DNA from: Corynebacterium testudinoris
GTDB lineage: Bacteria; Actinomycetota; Actinomycetes; Mycobacteriales; Mycobacteriaceae
Assembly: GCF_001021045.1 (NCBI RefSeq)
Contig: NZ_CP011545.1
Span: forward strand, 124,001 to 188,000
Length of the DNA stretch: 64,000 nt
Reading direction: 5' to 3'
Positions 37,932 through 45,012 of the stretch are shown piece by piece. The translations under genes and the position numbers were made by a program. Positions within the stretch are counted from its first letter, which is position 1, and every line of letters begins with the position of its first letter. The notes beneath the pieces are model-generated. The model saw only the letters and a program-made list of their open reading frames with translations. It was not told the origin of the DNA and made no database searches.

Positions 37932-38394
37932 GGTTACCTTCTAGCTGGAGGAGAAGATGGGGAAGAATCGGTTCCAAGACGGCGCAGCCATCCTGGACGC
38001 CGCCTGTGGAGCCGGGCAACGTCATCACGAAGGTGCCCTGCGCCGTCATGCCCGCCACCGCGCGGGAAAGGATGGCCAGGGGCGTGGATTCCTGCCCGCG
38101 AGACCAGAAGGCCTGCACGATGCCCGGTAGTTCACGAACGAGGAACGGGGCGACGGCGTCGACGGTGCGATCATCGTCCGTGACGCCCGTGCCCCCGGAG
38201 GTAAGCAGGACCGTCGGCGGGTCGGCCAGGATGCGGCGGAGGGTGGTCGGGATATCAGCATCCGCCACCACGAGCGGCTCCGGGGTATCCAGGCCCATGC
38301 GGCGTAGGAAGTCCACCGCAATGGGTCCCGAGCGGTCCTCGTAGATGCCGGCTGCGGCGCGGGTCGAGGCGATGACGACCAAGCCAGTGCTCAT
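37921..38394 (-). CDS. mog: molybdopterin adenylyltransferase (MoaB/Mog family)
   Basis: 157 residues from ATG 38394, which overlaps the moeA stop by four bases (ATGA). The MoCF-binding fold motifs are clear: LLTSGGTGVTDDDRT near residue 70, then the Pro-Gly loop MTLPGSTGGVQDGCAVL near residue 130. The enzyme adenylates molybdopterin before metal insertion by MoeA. Operon position between moeA and moaE fits. MoaB and MogA cannot be told apart with confidence from this sequence alone. Confidence 0.9.
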   Translation of the reverse strand: MSTGLVVIASTRAAAGIYEDRSGPIAVDFLRRMGLDTPEPLVVADADIPTTLRRILADPPTVLLTSGGTGVTDDDRTVDAVAPFLVRELPGIVQAFWSRGQESTPLAILSRAVAGMTAQGTFVMTLPGSTGGVQDGCAVLEPILPHLLLQLEGNHEH

Positions 38395-39554
38395 GAGGAT
38401 GCTCCCAGAGGATAGGCGGTGACGGTAGTGCCTGCGGGCACCCCGCCGGCAGGTATGCGGATGAGGCACGTGGCCCCCAGGGCCTGGGCCAGCAGGTGCG
38501 ATCCCGCGCCGCCCACCGGGTGGGCTGTCCCGTCGGCGATAACGCCGCGGAGGAATTGCTCCTTGGTGGGCAGGCCGGGGGCATCGGTGCCCATGACAGA
38601 GGTGACCGCAGCGGGCGCCGTACCCAGGAGGGGGGCGACGAACAGGCGGAAACTGACGAGGGTGGACACGGGGTTGCCGGGCAGGCAGATCACGGGCACA
38701 TCGTGGAACACGGCCCAGCCTTGGGGGCCACCGGGCTGTTGGTCAACGTGGCCGAACCACCCGTGCGGCGCGAGGACCTGGCGGATGACCTCGAACTCGC
38801 CCGCCGAGATGCCGCCGGAGGTGATGATCGCCGTGGGGTTGAGCTGCTCGATGACCGAGCCCAGGTCGGCGGCCAGCTGCTCCGGGTCGTCGATGGTGCG
38901 CACGTGCGCGGCGACGTCGATCCCCGCCTGCGCGCACAGGGCCTGCAACATGGGGCCGTTGGCGTCGGGGATCGCGGCCGCGGAATCGGCGCCGATTTCC
39001 GCTCCACCCGTGCACACGATCACTCGGTGCCGCCCGCGGACCTCGACGTCCGTGATGCCCTGGCCAGCGAGAACGCCGATGGCCACGGGGGTGATCACGG
39101 CGCCTGCCTCCAGCAGGGTCTCCCCGGCGGCGATGTCACTGCCCGCGGGCCGGATGAACTGGCCGAGCGGGATGTCCGCGGGGACTGCCACCGTGGCCGC
39201 GCCAAAGGTGGGTGGGTCGCAGTGTTCGATCGCCACGATCGCCGCCGTCCCCCGGGGCACCTTCGCGCCGGTCATGATGGGTACGATCTCCGCGGCGATG
39301 CCGTCTGGGTAGAGGGCATCGGGGTCGGTTCCTGCGGCCAGGGTCGCGCCGACGGGGAGCTCCCCACCGGCCAGGTGGGCGGCAGACAGGGCGTAGCCGT
39401 CCATCTGGGAGTTGTCGAAGCGCGGCGAGTCGAACTCGGCAGTGACGGGGGCGGCGAGGAGGCGCCCGCGGGCGTCGACAAGCGGGACGGCGACGGCCGG
39501 CTGTTCGGTGATCAACCGCGCAATCGCGGCGGCATGTTCCTCGGGGGTGACCAT
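38391..39554 (-). CDS. moeA: molybdopterin molybdenumtransferase MoeA
   Basis: 387 residues. MoeA motifs: FDNSQMDGYALSA near residue 45, PIMTGAKVPRGTAAIVAIE near residues 90-108, then the MoCF domain with SGGISAGEFE near 245 and LPGNPVSTLVSFRLFV near 300. It inserts molybdate into adenylated molybdopterin. It is the first gene of the minus-strand cofactor run and divergent from moaD, with about 17 bases between the starts, so the two promoters must overlap the coding ends. Confidence 0.94.
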   Translation of the reverse strand: MVTPEEHAAAIARLITEQPAVAVPLVDARGRLLAAPVTAEFDSPRFDNSQMDGYALSAAHLAGGELPVGATLAAGTDPDALYPDGIAAEIVPIMTGAKVPRGTAAIVAIEHCDPPTFGAATVAVPADIPLGQFIRPAGSDIAAGETLLEAGAVITPVAIGVLAGQGITDVEVRGRHRVIVCTGGAEIGADSAAAIPDANGPMLQALCAQAGIDVAAHVRTIDDPEQLAADLGSVIEQLNPTAIITSGGISAGEFEVIRQVLAPHGWFGHVDQQPGGPQGWAVFHDVPVICLPGNPVSTLVSFRLFVAPLLGTAPAAVTSVMGTDAPGLPTKEQFLRGVIADGTAHPVGGAGSHLLAQALGATCLIRIPAGGVPAGTTVTAYPLGASS

Positions 39555-39571
39555 ACCGCCATCGTAATGGC

Positions 39572-39841
39572 ATGCTGAAAGGCGTGGAGATTCATTATTT
39601 CGCCGCCGCCCGAGCCGCCGCTGGCACCGCCGCCGAGACGGTTGAGACCGTCCCCGACACCCTCGGAGAGCTTCTCGACGCCCGCGCGAGCGCCCTCACA
39701 GGCACCACCGACGCCGGCATGAGCTTGCGGGACGTGCTCGAACACTGCACGTTCCTTATCGACGGCCGCTCGTCGACCCGCTCCACACCCCTGGCCGGGG
39801 TGCAGCGGGTCGACGTCTTGCCGCCGTTCGCGGGAGGCTAG
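39572..39841 (+). CDS. moaD: MoaD/ThiS-family sulfur carrier
   Basis: 89 residues with a ubiquitin-like pattern: VEIHYFAAARAAAG at the N terminus, then DTLGELLDA, and the C-terminal VDVLPPFAGG. The terminal Gly-Gly is where MoeB adenylates and sulfur is attached. It should be the small subunit of molybdopterin synthase with MoaE. It is divergent from moeA, and its stop overlaps the end of the convergent holin-like gene by four bases. Confidence 0.9.
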   Translation: MLKGVEIHYFAAARAAAGTAAETVETVPDTLGELLDARASALTGTTDAGMSLRDVLEHCTFLIDGRSSTRSTPLAGVQRVDVLPPFAGG

Positions 39842-40218
39842 TCCCGGCTGACGCCGACGGAGCGCAGCACAATGTCGAGGACCCACGTGGCAATCGACAT
39901 GACGATCGCGCCGACGAGCGCCGCCCAGAAACCGTCGATGCTCAGGCCGAGGTTGAAGATCCCACTGACCCAGTCGACGATGAGGAACAACACCGCGTTG
40001 ATAACCAGGGCGAACAGCCCAAAGGTGATGATGGTGACGGGCGCGCCGAGGATGCGCAACACCGGCCCCAGCGTGGCATTGACCAGCACGAACACCACCG
40101 CCACCCAGATGAATGCCCAGGTGTCATCCGCGGGGACGATGGTCACGCCCGAGACAATGCGGGTGACAAAGAACAGGGCAATCGCGGTGACAATGACGTT
40201 GAGAATGAACCGAAGCAT
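39838..40218 (-). CDS. phage holin family 4 / YvlD-type membrane protein
   Basis: A 126-residue protein with four hydrophobic helices (residues about 3-25, 33-55, 60-85 and 95-118) and the Phage_holin_4 family pattern NATLGPVLRILGAPVTIITFGLFALVINAVLF. Such chromosomal proteins are not true holins and have no established function. The gene ends in convergence with moaD and starts one base after the aminotransferase gene's stop, so it is probably co-transcribed with that gene. Confidence 0.85.
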   Translation of the reverse strand: MLRFILNVIVTAIALFFVTRIVSGVTIVPADDTWAFIWVAVVFVLVNATLGPVLRILGAPVTIITFGLFALVINAVLFLIVDWVSGIFNLGLSIDGFWAALVGAIVMSIATWVLDIVLRSVGVSRD

Positions 40219-41247
40219 TTAAGTCTCCTTCAGGTAAGGTCCGCAGGCCGCCAGGAGCCGATCGGCCTCCTCCTCGGTGGTCACCGAGACACGCACCCCT
40301 TCCGGGAACGCGCGGACGAGGACGTTGTTGTCGGCCAAGTAGGCGGCCAGGTCGTGGGCCTGGGGGTTATCCAGCCAAATGAAGTTCCCCTGGCTGCGGG
40401 GCGCGCCGAGAGCCGCAGCCACGCGATCGCGCTGCTCCACGGTTTCCTCGGTGCGCTCCAGCAATTCATCGGCGGCGTTGAGGCTCGCGATCGCCCCCGC
40501 CTGCGCGACCGAGCTCACCGCGAAGGGAATAGCGACCTTATTCATCGCGGTGATGATCTCCGGCGCGCCAAAGGCGTAGCCCACCCGGACGCCAGCAAGC
40601 CCATAAGCCTTGGAGAACGTGCGCAGGCCGACGACGTTGGGGTGCTTGGCAATCTCCTCCGTCGCCACCGGCGTATCGACCGCGCGGTTGTACTCAAAGT
40701 AGGCCTCGTCCAGCCCGACGATGATGTCGCTTGGTACCTTCGCCATGAACTCATCGAACTCGGCCTGGGTCAGCGTATTTCCCGTGGGGTTATTGGGGTT
40801 GCACAGGAAAATGAGGCGGGTGCGGTCGGTGATGGCCGCGGCCATGGCGTCGAGGTCATGGCCACCGTCCTCGGTGAGCGGAACGGGGACGGGCGTAGCG
40901 CCGACGACCTGCGCGAAGATGGGATAAGCCTCGAAGCTGCGCCAAGGGAAAATAATCTCATCGCCCGGCAGTGCGCTGATCTGCACCAATTGCTGGCACA
41001 GTGCCGAGGAGCCACAGCCTACGGCGATCTGCTCGGGATCTAGCTCCAGGTGATCGGCCAGGGCCGCACGCAGCTCCACCGCCCCCATGTCCGGGTAGCG
41101 GTGTGCGGTGCCCGCAGCCTGAGCCATGGCTTCAACGGCGACCGCGAGCGGGGGCGTGCACACCTCGTTGGAGGAGAGCTTCAGCGCGTCTGGCAGGCGC
41201 TTGCCGGGGACGTAGGCTGGCATAGTGGCCAGATCAGGGCGAATCAT
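40219..41247 (-). CDS. pat: aromatic amino acid aminotransferase (HisC/Pat-like)
   Basis: 342 residues from ATG 41247. PLP-fold type I features: LSSNEVCTPP near residue 25, CNPNNPTG near 155, LDEAYFEY near 185 and the PLP lysine in RTFSKAYGLAGVRVGYA near 215. The subfamily includes histidinol-phosphate aminotransferase and the corynebacterial aromatic aminotransferase Pat, which transaminates phenylpyruvate; the position next to mgtE and dccT matches what I remember of C. glutamicum pat. It could produce or consume aryl-pyruvates for the decarboxylase at 55053. Assignment as Pat rather than HisC is by context. Confidence 0.85.
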   Translation of the reverse strand: MIRPDLATMPAYVPGKRLPDALKLSSNEVCTPPLAVAVEAMAQAAGTAHRYPDMGAVELRAALADHLELDPEQIAVGCGSSALCQQLVQISALPGDEIIFPWRSFEAYPIFAQVVGATPVPVPLTEDGGHDLDAMAAAITDRTRLIFLCNPNNPTGNTLTQAEFDEFMAKVPSDIIVGLDEAYFEYNRAVDTPVATEEIAKHPNVVGLRTFSKAYGLAGVRVGYAFGAPEIITAMNKVAIPFAVSSVAQAGAIASLNAADELLERTEETVEQRDRVAAALGAPRSQGNFIWLDNPQAHDLAAYLADNNVLVRAFPEGVRVSVTTEEEADRLLAACGPYLKET

Positions 41248-41353
41248 GGGCCCAATTCTAGACGTTCTTCGGGGTGGTACCGACGTAGTTTGATTGCGGG
41301 GGAGGGGCACAGGTAGGATTCGCAGAGGTCTCACGGTGTCTCATCGTGGGCCG

Positions 41354-41442
41354 GGAGACGTGCCAGAGTGGCCGAATGGGACTCACTGCTAATGAGTTGC
41401 CTGCCTAACCGCGGGCCGGAGGTTCGAATCCTCTCGTCTCCG
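41354..41442 (+). tRNA. tRNA-Ser (anticodon GCT)
   Basis: Acceptor arm GGAGACG with CGTCTCC and discriminator G; CCA is not encoded. Anticodon loop between ACTCA and TGAGT gives GCT. A long variable arm marks it as a serine tRNA. The tRNA-Arg gene follows four bases downstream. Confidence 0.95.
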
Positions 41443-41446
41443 CTCT

Positions 41447-41522
41447 GCGCCCGTAGCTCAACGGATAGAGCATCTGACTACGGATCAGAAGGTTGGGGGT
41501 TCGAATCCCTCCGGGCGCACCA
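41447..41522 (+). tRNA. tRNA-Arg (anticodon ACG), CCA encoded
   Basis: Acceptor GCGCCCG with CGGGCGC, discriminator A, encoded CCA at 41520-41522. Anticodon ACG between CTGA and TCAG. The 73-base body is identical to the gene at 44789-44861, which lacks the CCA. Confidence 0.95.
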
Positions 41523-41567
41523 CCTAATCCCCAGCTAGGCCACCGTCAGTCTAAGGAGGCCCAAGCT

Positions 41568-42923
41568 GTGACCACCGATGTGCTGGACCGGCTGGAAAAA
41601 ATCCTCCGCACCGATGCCCAGGTGCCTCCGGAGCGGGCCGAGGAGATCTCGGAGCTGCTGGAGAAGGCGCCGATCAAGGACATCGTCGCGCTGGTGGAGC
41701 GCTCCACGCCGACCCGGGCCGCGTTGGTCCTGCGGCTACTGTCGCGCCGCCGCTCCATCGCCGTTTTCGATGCACTGGATGCCGCCCACCAGGCGGACCT
41801 CATTGATGCGCTGGGCGATGCCGCCGTGTACGACTTCTTCGCCGAACTCGGCCCCGAAGATCGCGTATCCCTGCTCGATGAACTGCCCGCGGAGATCGCC
41901 GAGCGGCTGCTCAAGAACTTGGATGATTCCAAACGCGATGTCACCGGTGTCGTACTGGGTTACCCCAAGGGCTCCGTGGGTCGCCGGACGTCGCCGGAGG
42001 TGCCATTGATTTATGCCTCGATGACGGTGGAACAGGCGCTCGCGGAACTGCGGCGGGTGGCAGGTGAAGTGGAGACCATCTACACCGTCCCGGTGATCAC
42101 GCACGATCGCGTGGTGGTGGGAGTGACGTCCCTGCGTGATCTGTTCACCGCGGAGGGGGACGGGGGCGTCGATACGCTCATGCAACCGCCGGTTGTGGCG
42201 GCGGCACATGACTCGGCGGAGGAAACCGCCCGCTGGTTTTTGGCGCTGGACCTGCTCGCGATGCCAATCGTGGATGAGTCGAACCGCCTCGTCGGCGTGC
42301 TCACCTTCGATGATGCGCACGAGATCGTCGAGGAAGCCGATTCGGAGGACTCCGCCCGCTCGGGCGCCTCGGAGCCACTCCAGCAGCCCTACTTATCCAC
42401 GCCGCTGTTCAAAGTCGTGCGATCCCGCATCGTGTGGCTGCTGGTCCTCGCGCTGTCCGCGCTGCTCACCGTGCAAGTGCTGGATACGTTCGAAGACACG
42501 CTCGCCGCGGCGGTCGTCCTCAGCCTGTTCATTCCGCTGCTCACCGGCACCGGCGGCAACACCGGCAACCAGGCCGCCACCACCGTCACCAGGGCAATTG
42601 CGCTTGGCGACGTCCGCGCCAGGGACATCCTGCACGTCGCCTGGCGCGAGCTGCGGGTCGGCGTCCTCCTCGGCTCCCTGCTGGGAGGCCTCGGATTCGC
42701 ACTGGCCACGCTCGTCTACGGCCTGCCCATCGGGATCGTCATCGGCTCCACCCTGCTGTTGGTGTGCATGATGTCGGCGACCGTGGGCGGGCTGATGCCG
42801 ATCATCGCCAAGAAACTCGGCGCCGACCCCGCCGTCTTCTCCAACCCGTTTATTTCGACGTTTTGCGACGCCACCGGCCTCATCATCTACTTCCTCATAG
42901 CCAAGGCTGTCCTCGGCCTATAA
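41568..42923 (+). CDS. mgtE: magnesium transporter MgtE
   Basis: 451 residues from the GTG at 41568, which has AAGGAGG nine bases upstream. The soluble part comprises the MgtE N domain (helical repeats, residues about 10-125) and two CBS domains (about 130-255). Five membrane helices follow, with the selectivity-pore motif LTGTGGNTGNQAATTVTRAIALGD near residues 340-360. The protein imports Mg2+; its cytosolic domains bind Mg2+ and close the pore when the ion is abundant. No Mg2+ riboswitch fits in the 45 bases between the tRNA and the start. Confidence 0.95.
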   Translation: MTTDVLDRLEKILRTDAQVPPERAEEISELLEKAPIKDIVALVERSTPTRAALVLRLLSRRRSIAVFDALDAAHQADLIDALGDAAVYDFFAELGPEDRVSLLDELPAEIAERLLKNLDDSKRDVTGVVLGYPKGSVGRRTSPEVPLIYASMTVEQALAELRRVAGEVETIYTVPVITHDRVVVGVTSLRDLFTAEGDGGVDTLMQPPVVAAAHDSAEETARWFLALDLLAMPIVDESNRLVGVLTFDDAHEIVEEADSEDSARSGASEPLQQPYLSTPLFKVVRSRIVWLLVLALSALLTVQVLDTFEDTLAAAVVLSLFIPLLTGTGGNTGNQAATTVTRAIALGDVRARDILHVAWRELRVGVLLGSLLGGLGFALATLVYGLPIGIVIGSTLLLVCMMSATVGGLMPIIAKKLGADPAVFSNPFISTFCDATGLIIYFLIAKAVLGL

Positions 42924-42938
42924 GGTACATGCCAGTTG

Positions 42939-42953
42939 CCCCCATCCTGGGGG
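42939..42953 (+). terminator. short GC hairpin after mgtE
   Basis: CCCCCA, loop TCC, TGGGGG, 16 bases after the mgtE stop. It has no T-run, so termination is only possible. Confidence 0.4.
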
Positions 42954-43063
42954 TGCTATGCGGAGCGTCTGGGGAGATTAGGGCAGGTCACAGTCCAAGG
43001 CCGGTCATTTGTCATCGATTTCACGTCCGCGGGGCCGTGATGATTTCCGAATATCGCCAGCGA

Positions 43064-43079
43064 TGTCAGTAACATCACA
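43064..43079. promoter_or_regulatory. GlxR/CRP-type site before dccT
   Basis: TGTCA-N6-TCACA differs from the TGTGA-N6-TCACA consensus of the corynebacterial cAMP regulator GlxR at one base. A TATGAT -10 hexamer lies at 43087-43092, so the site would cover the -35 region. Direct control is inferred. Confidence 0.5.
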
Positions 43080-43130
43080 TCCAATCTATGATTTACTCCC
43101 CCGACTCTGTTAAAGGACTGTGCACGCCAT

Positions 43131-44714
43131 ATGAGCACTCCTCACACTCACGAGAGCACCGCCGCCACCGAAGGTGATCTCACCGAAATCCGCGACTCTC
43201 GCGAATGGCACCGCCAAGCCGCTGGCATCATCATCGGCCTGCTGCTCGCCGCACTCGTCTACTTCATCTTCCCGGCCGACGCCGCCGACACCGTCCTCCA
43301 ATCGGCCGGTGCGAAGGCCGACACCGAGTACACCCACCAATCGATGCGCATCGTCGCCGCGATCACCGTCCTCATGGCCGTGTGGTGGATGACCGAAGCC
43401 ATCCCGCTGGCAGCGACCGCACTCGTGCCCATCGCGGTGTTCCCCATCGCCCAGGTAGCCACCTTCGCGCAGGTCGGTGGCCCCTACGCCAGCTCCACCA
43501 TCTTCCTCTTCCTCGGCGGCTTCCTCCTCGCCCTAGGCCTCCAGCGCTGGAACCTCCACCGCCGCATGGCACTCGCCGTGGTCATGGCCGTGGGCACCAG
43601 CCCGAAGCGACTCATCCTGGGCTTCATGGTCGCCACCGGCTTCCTCTCCATGTGGGTCTCCAACACCGCGACCGCCGTCGTCATGCTCCCCATCGGCCTG
43701 TCCGTCCTGCAGCTCACCGCCGGCATCGTCGGCGGCATGCGCAAGCAGAAGAACTTCGCCACCGGCCTCATGCTCGCCATCGCCTACTCCGCCTCCATCG
43801 GCTCCCTGGGCACCCTCATCGGCACCCCGCCCAACGCCCTGCTCGCCGGCTACATGAAGGAAGCCCACGACATCACCATCGGCTTCGGCCAGTGGATGAT
43901 GGTCGGCGTCCCCGTCGCCGCCACCTTCACCCTCATCGCCTGGCTCGTCCTCATCAACGTGTTCAAGCCCGAAATGGATGAAATCCCCGGCGGCCGCGAA
44001 CTCATCCGCGAAGAAATCCAGAAGATGGGCCCCTGGACCCGCCCGCAAATCATGGTCGGCATCATCTTCCTCGTCGCCGCCCTCACCTGGGTGTTCGCCC
44101 CGCTCATCATCGACTGGACCGGCTCCTCCATCCAGTACGACGACGCCATCGTCGGCATCATCGCCGGCCTGCTCATGTTCACCCTCCCGGCCAACGGCAA
44201 AACCGGCGTCCGCCTCCTCGACTGGAAAACCGCCAACGAAGTCCCCTGGGACGTCCTCCTCCTCTTCGGCGGCGGCCTCTCCCTCTCCGGCATGTTCACC
44301 GCCACCGGCCTGTCCCTGTGGATCGGCGAAAAGGCCAAGAGCCTCGAAGTCCTCCCGATCTTCCTCCTCATGGGCGCCGTCGCCCTCCTGGTCCTCGTGC
44401 TCACCGAGTTCACGTCCAACACCGCCACCGCCGCGACCTTCCTCCCCATCATGGGCGGCGTCGCCGTCGGCATCGGCCTGACCGGCGCGACCGAAATGAA
44501 CGTCCTGCTGCTCACCATCCCCGTCGCCCTGTCCGCCACCTGTGCGTTCATGCTCCCCGTCGCCACCCCGCCGAACGCCATCGCCTACGGCTCCGGCTAC
44601 GTCAAGATCGGCGACATGATCAAGGGCGGCATCTGGCTCAACCTCATCGCCGTCGTCCTCATCACCCTGGCCGCGTACTTCATCGCCGTCCCAGTCTTCG
44701 GATTGGTCGTCTAA
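43131..44714 (+). CDS. dccT: C4-dicarboxylate/Na+ symporter (DASS family, DccT-like)
   Basis: 527 residues with about twelve membrane helices and DASS (SLC13) motifs: VWWMTEAIPLAATALVPIA near residue 85, the first SNT signature in SMWVSNTATAVVMLPI near 180 and the second in TEFTSNTATAATFLPI near 425, plus ATPPNAIAYGSG near 480. It should import succinate, fumarate or malate with sodium. Placement after mgtE and a tRNA matches my recollection of C. glutamicum dccT. Upstream lie a GlxR-like site (43064) and a TATGAT -10. Confidence 0.9.
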   Translation: MSTPHTHESTAATEGDLTEIRDSREWHRQAAGIIIGLLLAALVYFIFPADAADTVLQSAGAKADTEYTHQSMRIVAAITVLMAVWWMTEAIPLAATALVPIAVFPIAQVATFAQVGGPYASSTIFLFLGGFLLALGLQRWNLHRRMALAVVMAVGTSPKRLILGFMVATGFLSMWVSNTATAVVMLPIGLSVLQLTAGIVGGMRKQKNFATGLMLAIAYSASIGSLGTLIGTPPNALLAGYMKEAHDITIGFGQWMMVGVPVAATFTLIAWLVLINVFKPEMDEIPGGRELIREEIQKMGPWTRPQIMVGIIFLVAALTWVFAPLIIDWTGSSIQYDDAIVGIIAGLLMFTLPANGKTGVRLLDWKTANEVPWDVLLLFGGGLSLSGMFTATGLSLWIGEKAKSLEVLPIFLLMGAVALLVLVLTEFTSNTATAATFLPIMGGVAVGIGLTGATEMNVLLLTIPVALSATCAFMLPVATPPNAIAYGSGYVKIGDMIKGGIWLNLIAVVLITLAAYFIAVPVFGLVV

Positions 44715-44788
44715 CCAGCGGTTTTGTTTGTCACTGGCAACGAGGGTAAAGTACATTCTCGTTGCACAGTGAGAAACTACAGCAGCCA

Positions 44789-44861
44789 GCGCCCGTAGCT
44801 CAACGGATAGAGCATCTGACTACGGATCAGAAGGTTGGGGGTTCGAATCCCTCCGGGCGCA
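44789..44861 (+). tRNA. tRNA-Arg (anticodon ACG), no encoded CCA
   Basis: Same 73-base sequence as 41447-41519. The 3' continuation is CAA, not CCA. A strong terminator follows directly. Confidence 0.95.
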
Positions 44862-44867
44862 CAAATT

Positions 44868-44911
44868 AGTTCAGGGCTTCCACCGGAATCGGTGGGGGTC
44901 CTGAACTTTTT
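44868..44911 (+). terminator. intrinsic terminator after tRNA-Arg
   Basis: Outer stem AGTTCAGG with CCTGAACT (44868-44875, 44900-44907), inner stem CCACCG with CGGTGG (44880-44885, 44890-44895), then a T-run. Confidence 0.85.
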
Positions 44912-44928
44912 CGTTGGTGGGGTCGGCG

Positions 44929-45002
44929 AAACCCGCACTTCCTAACAACTTGGCGGGTGTCGAAGGGCGATTGACCCTGGAGTTGTTAGGAAGAGCGGGT
45001 TT
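44929..45002. repeat. palindromic repeat element, solo copy
   Basis: Two 22-base arms, 44929-44950 and 44981-45002, complementary except for one base, separated by 30 bases. The arm sequence (AGTTGTTAGGAAG then A/T GCGGGTT) is the same as in the 32065-32333 tandem array. It lies between the tRNA-Arg terminator and the 3' end of the hydroxylase gene. No coding function is credible. Confidence 0.8.
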
Positions 45003-45012
45003 TGAGTTGCGC

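Noticed and set aside
41523..41567. Possible Mg2+ riboswitch before mgtE
   Set aside because: Only 45 bases separate the tRNA from the start codon, too short for an M-box or ykkC-like structure.
43533..44756. 407-codon minus-strand frame opposite dccT
   Set aside because: Acidic Gly/Asp/Glu-rich shadow of a well-supported transporter gene.
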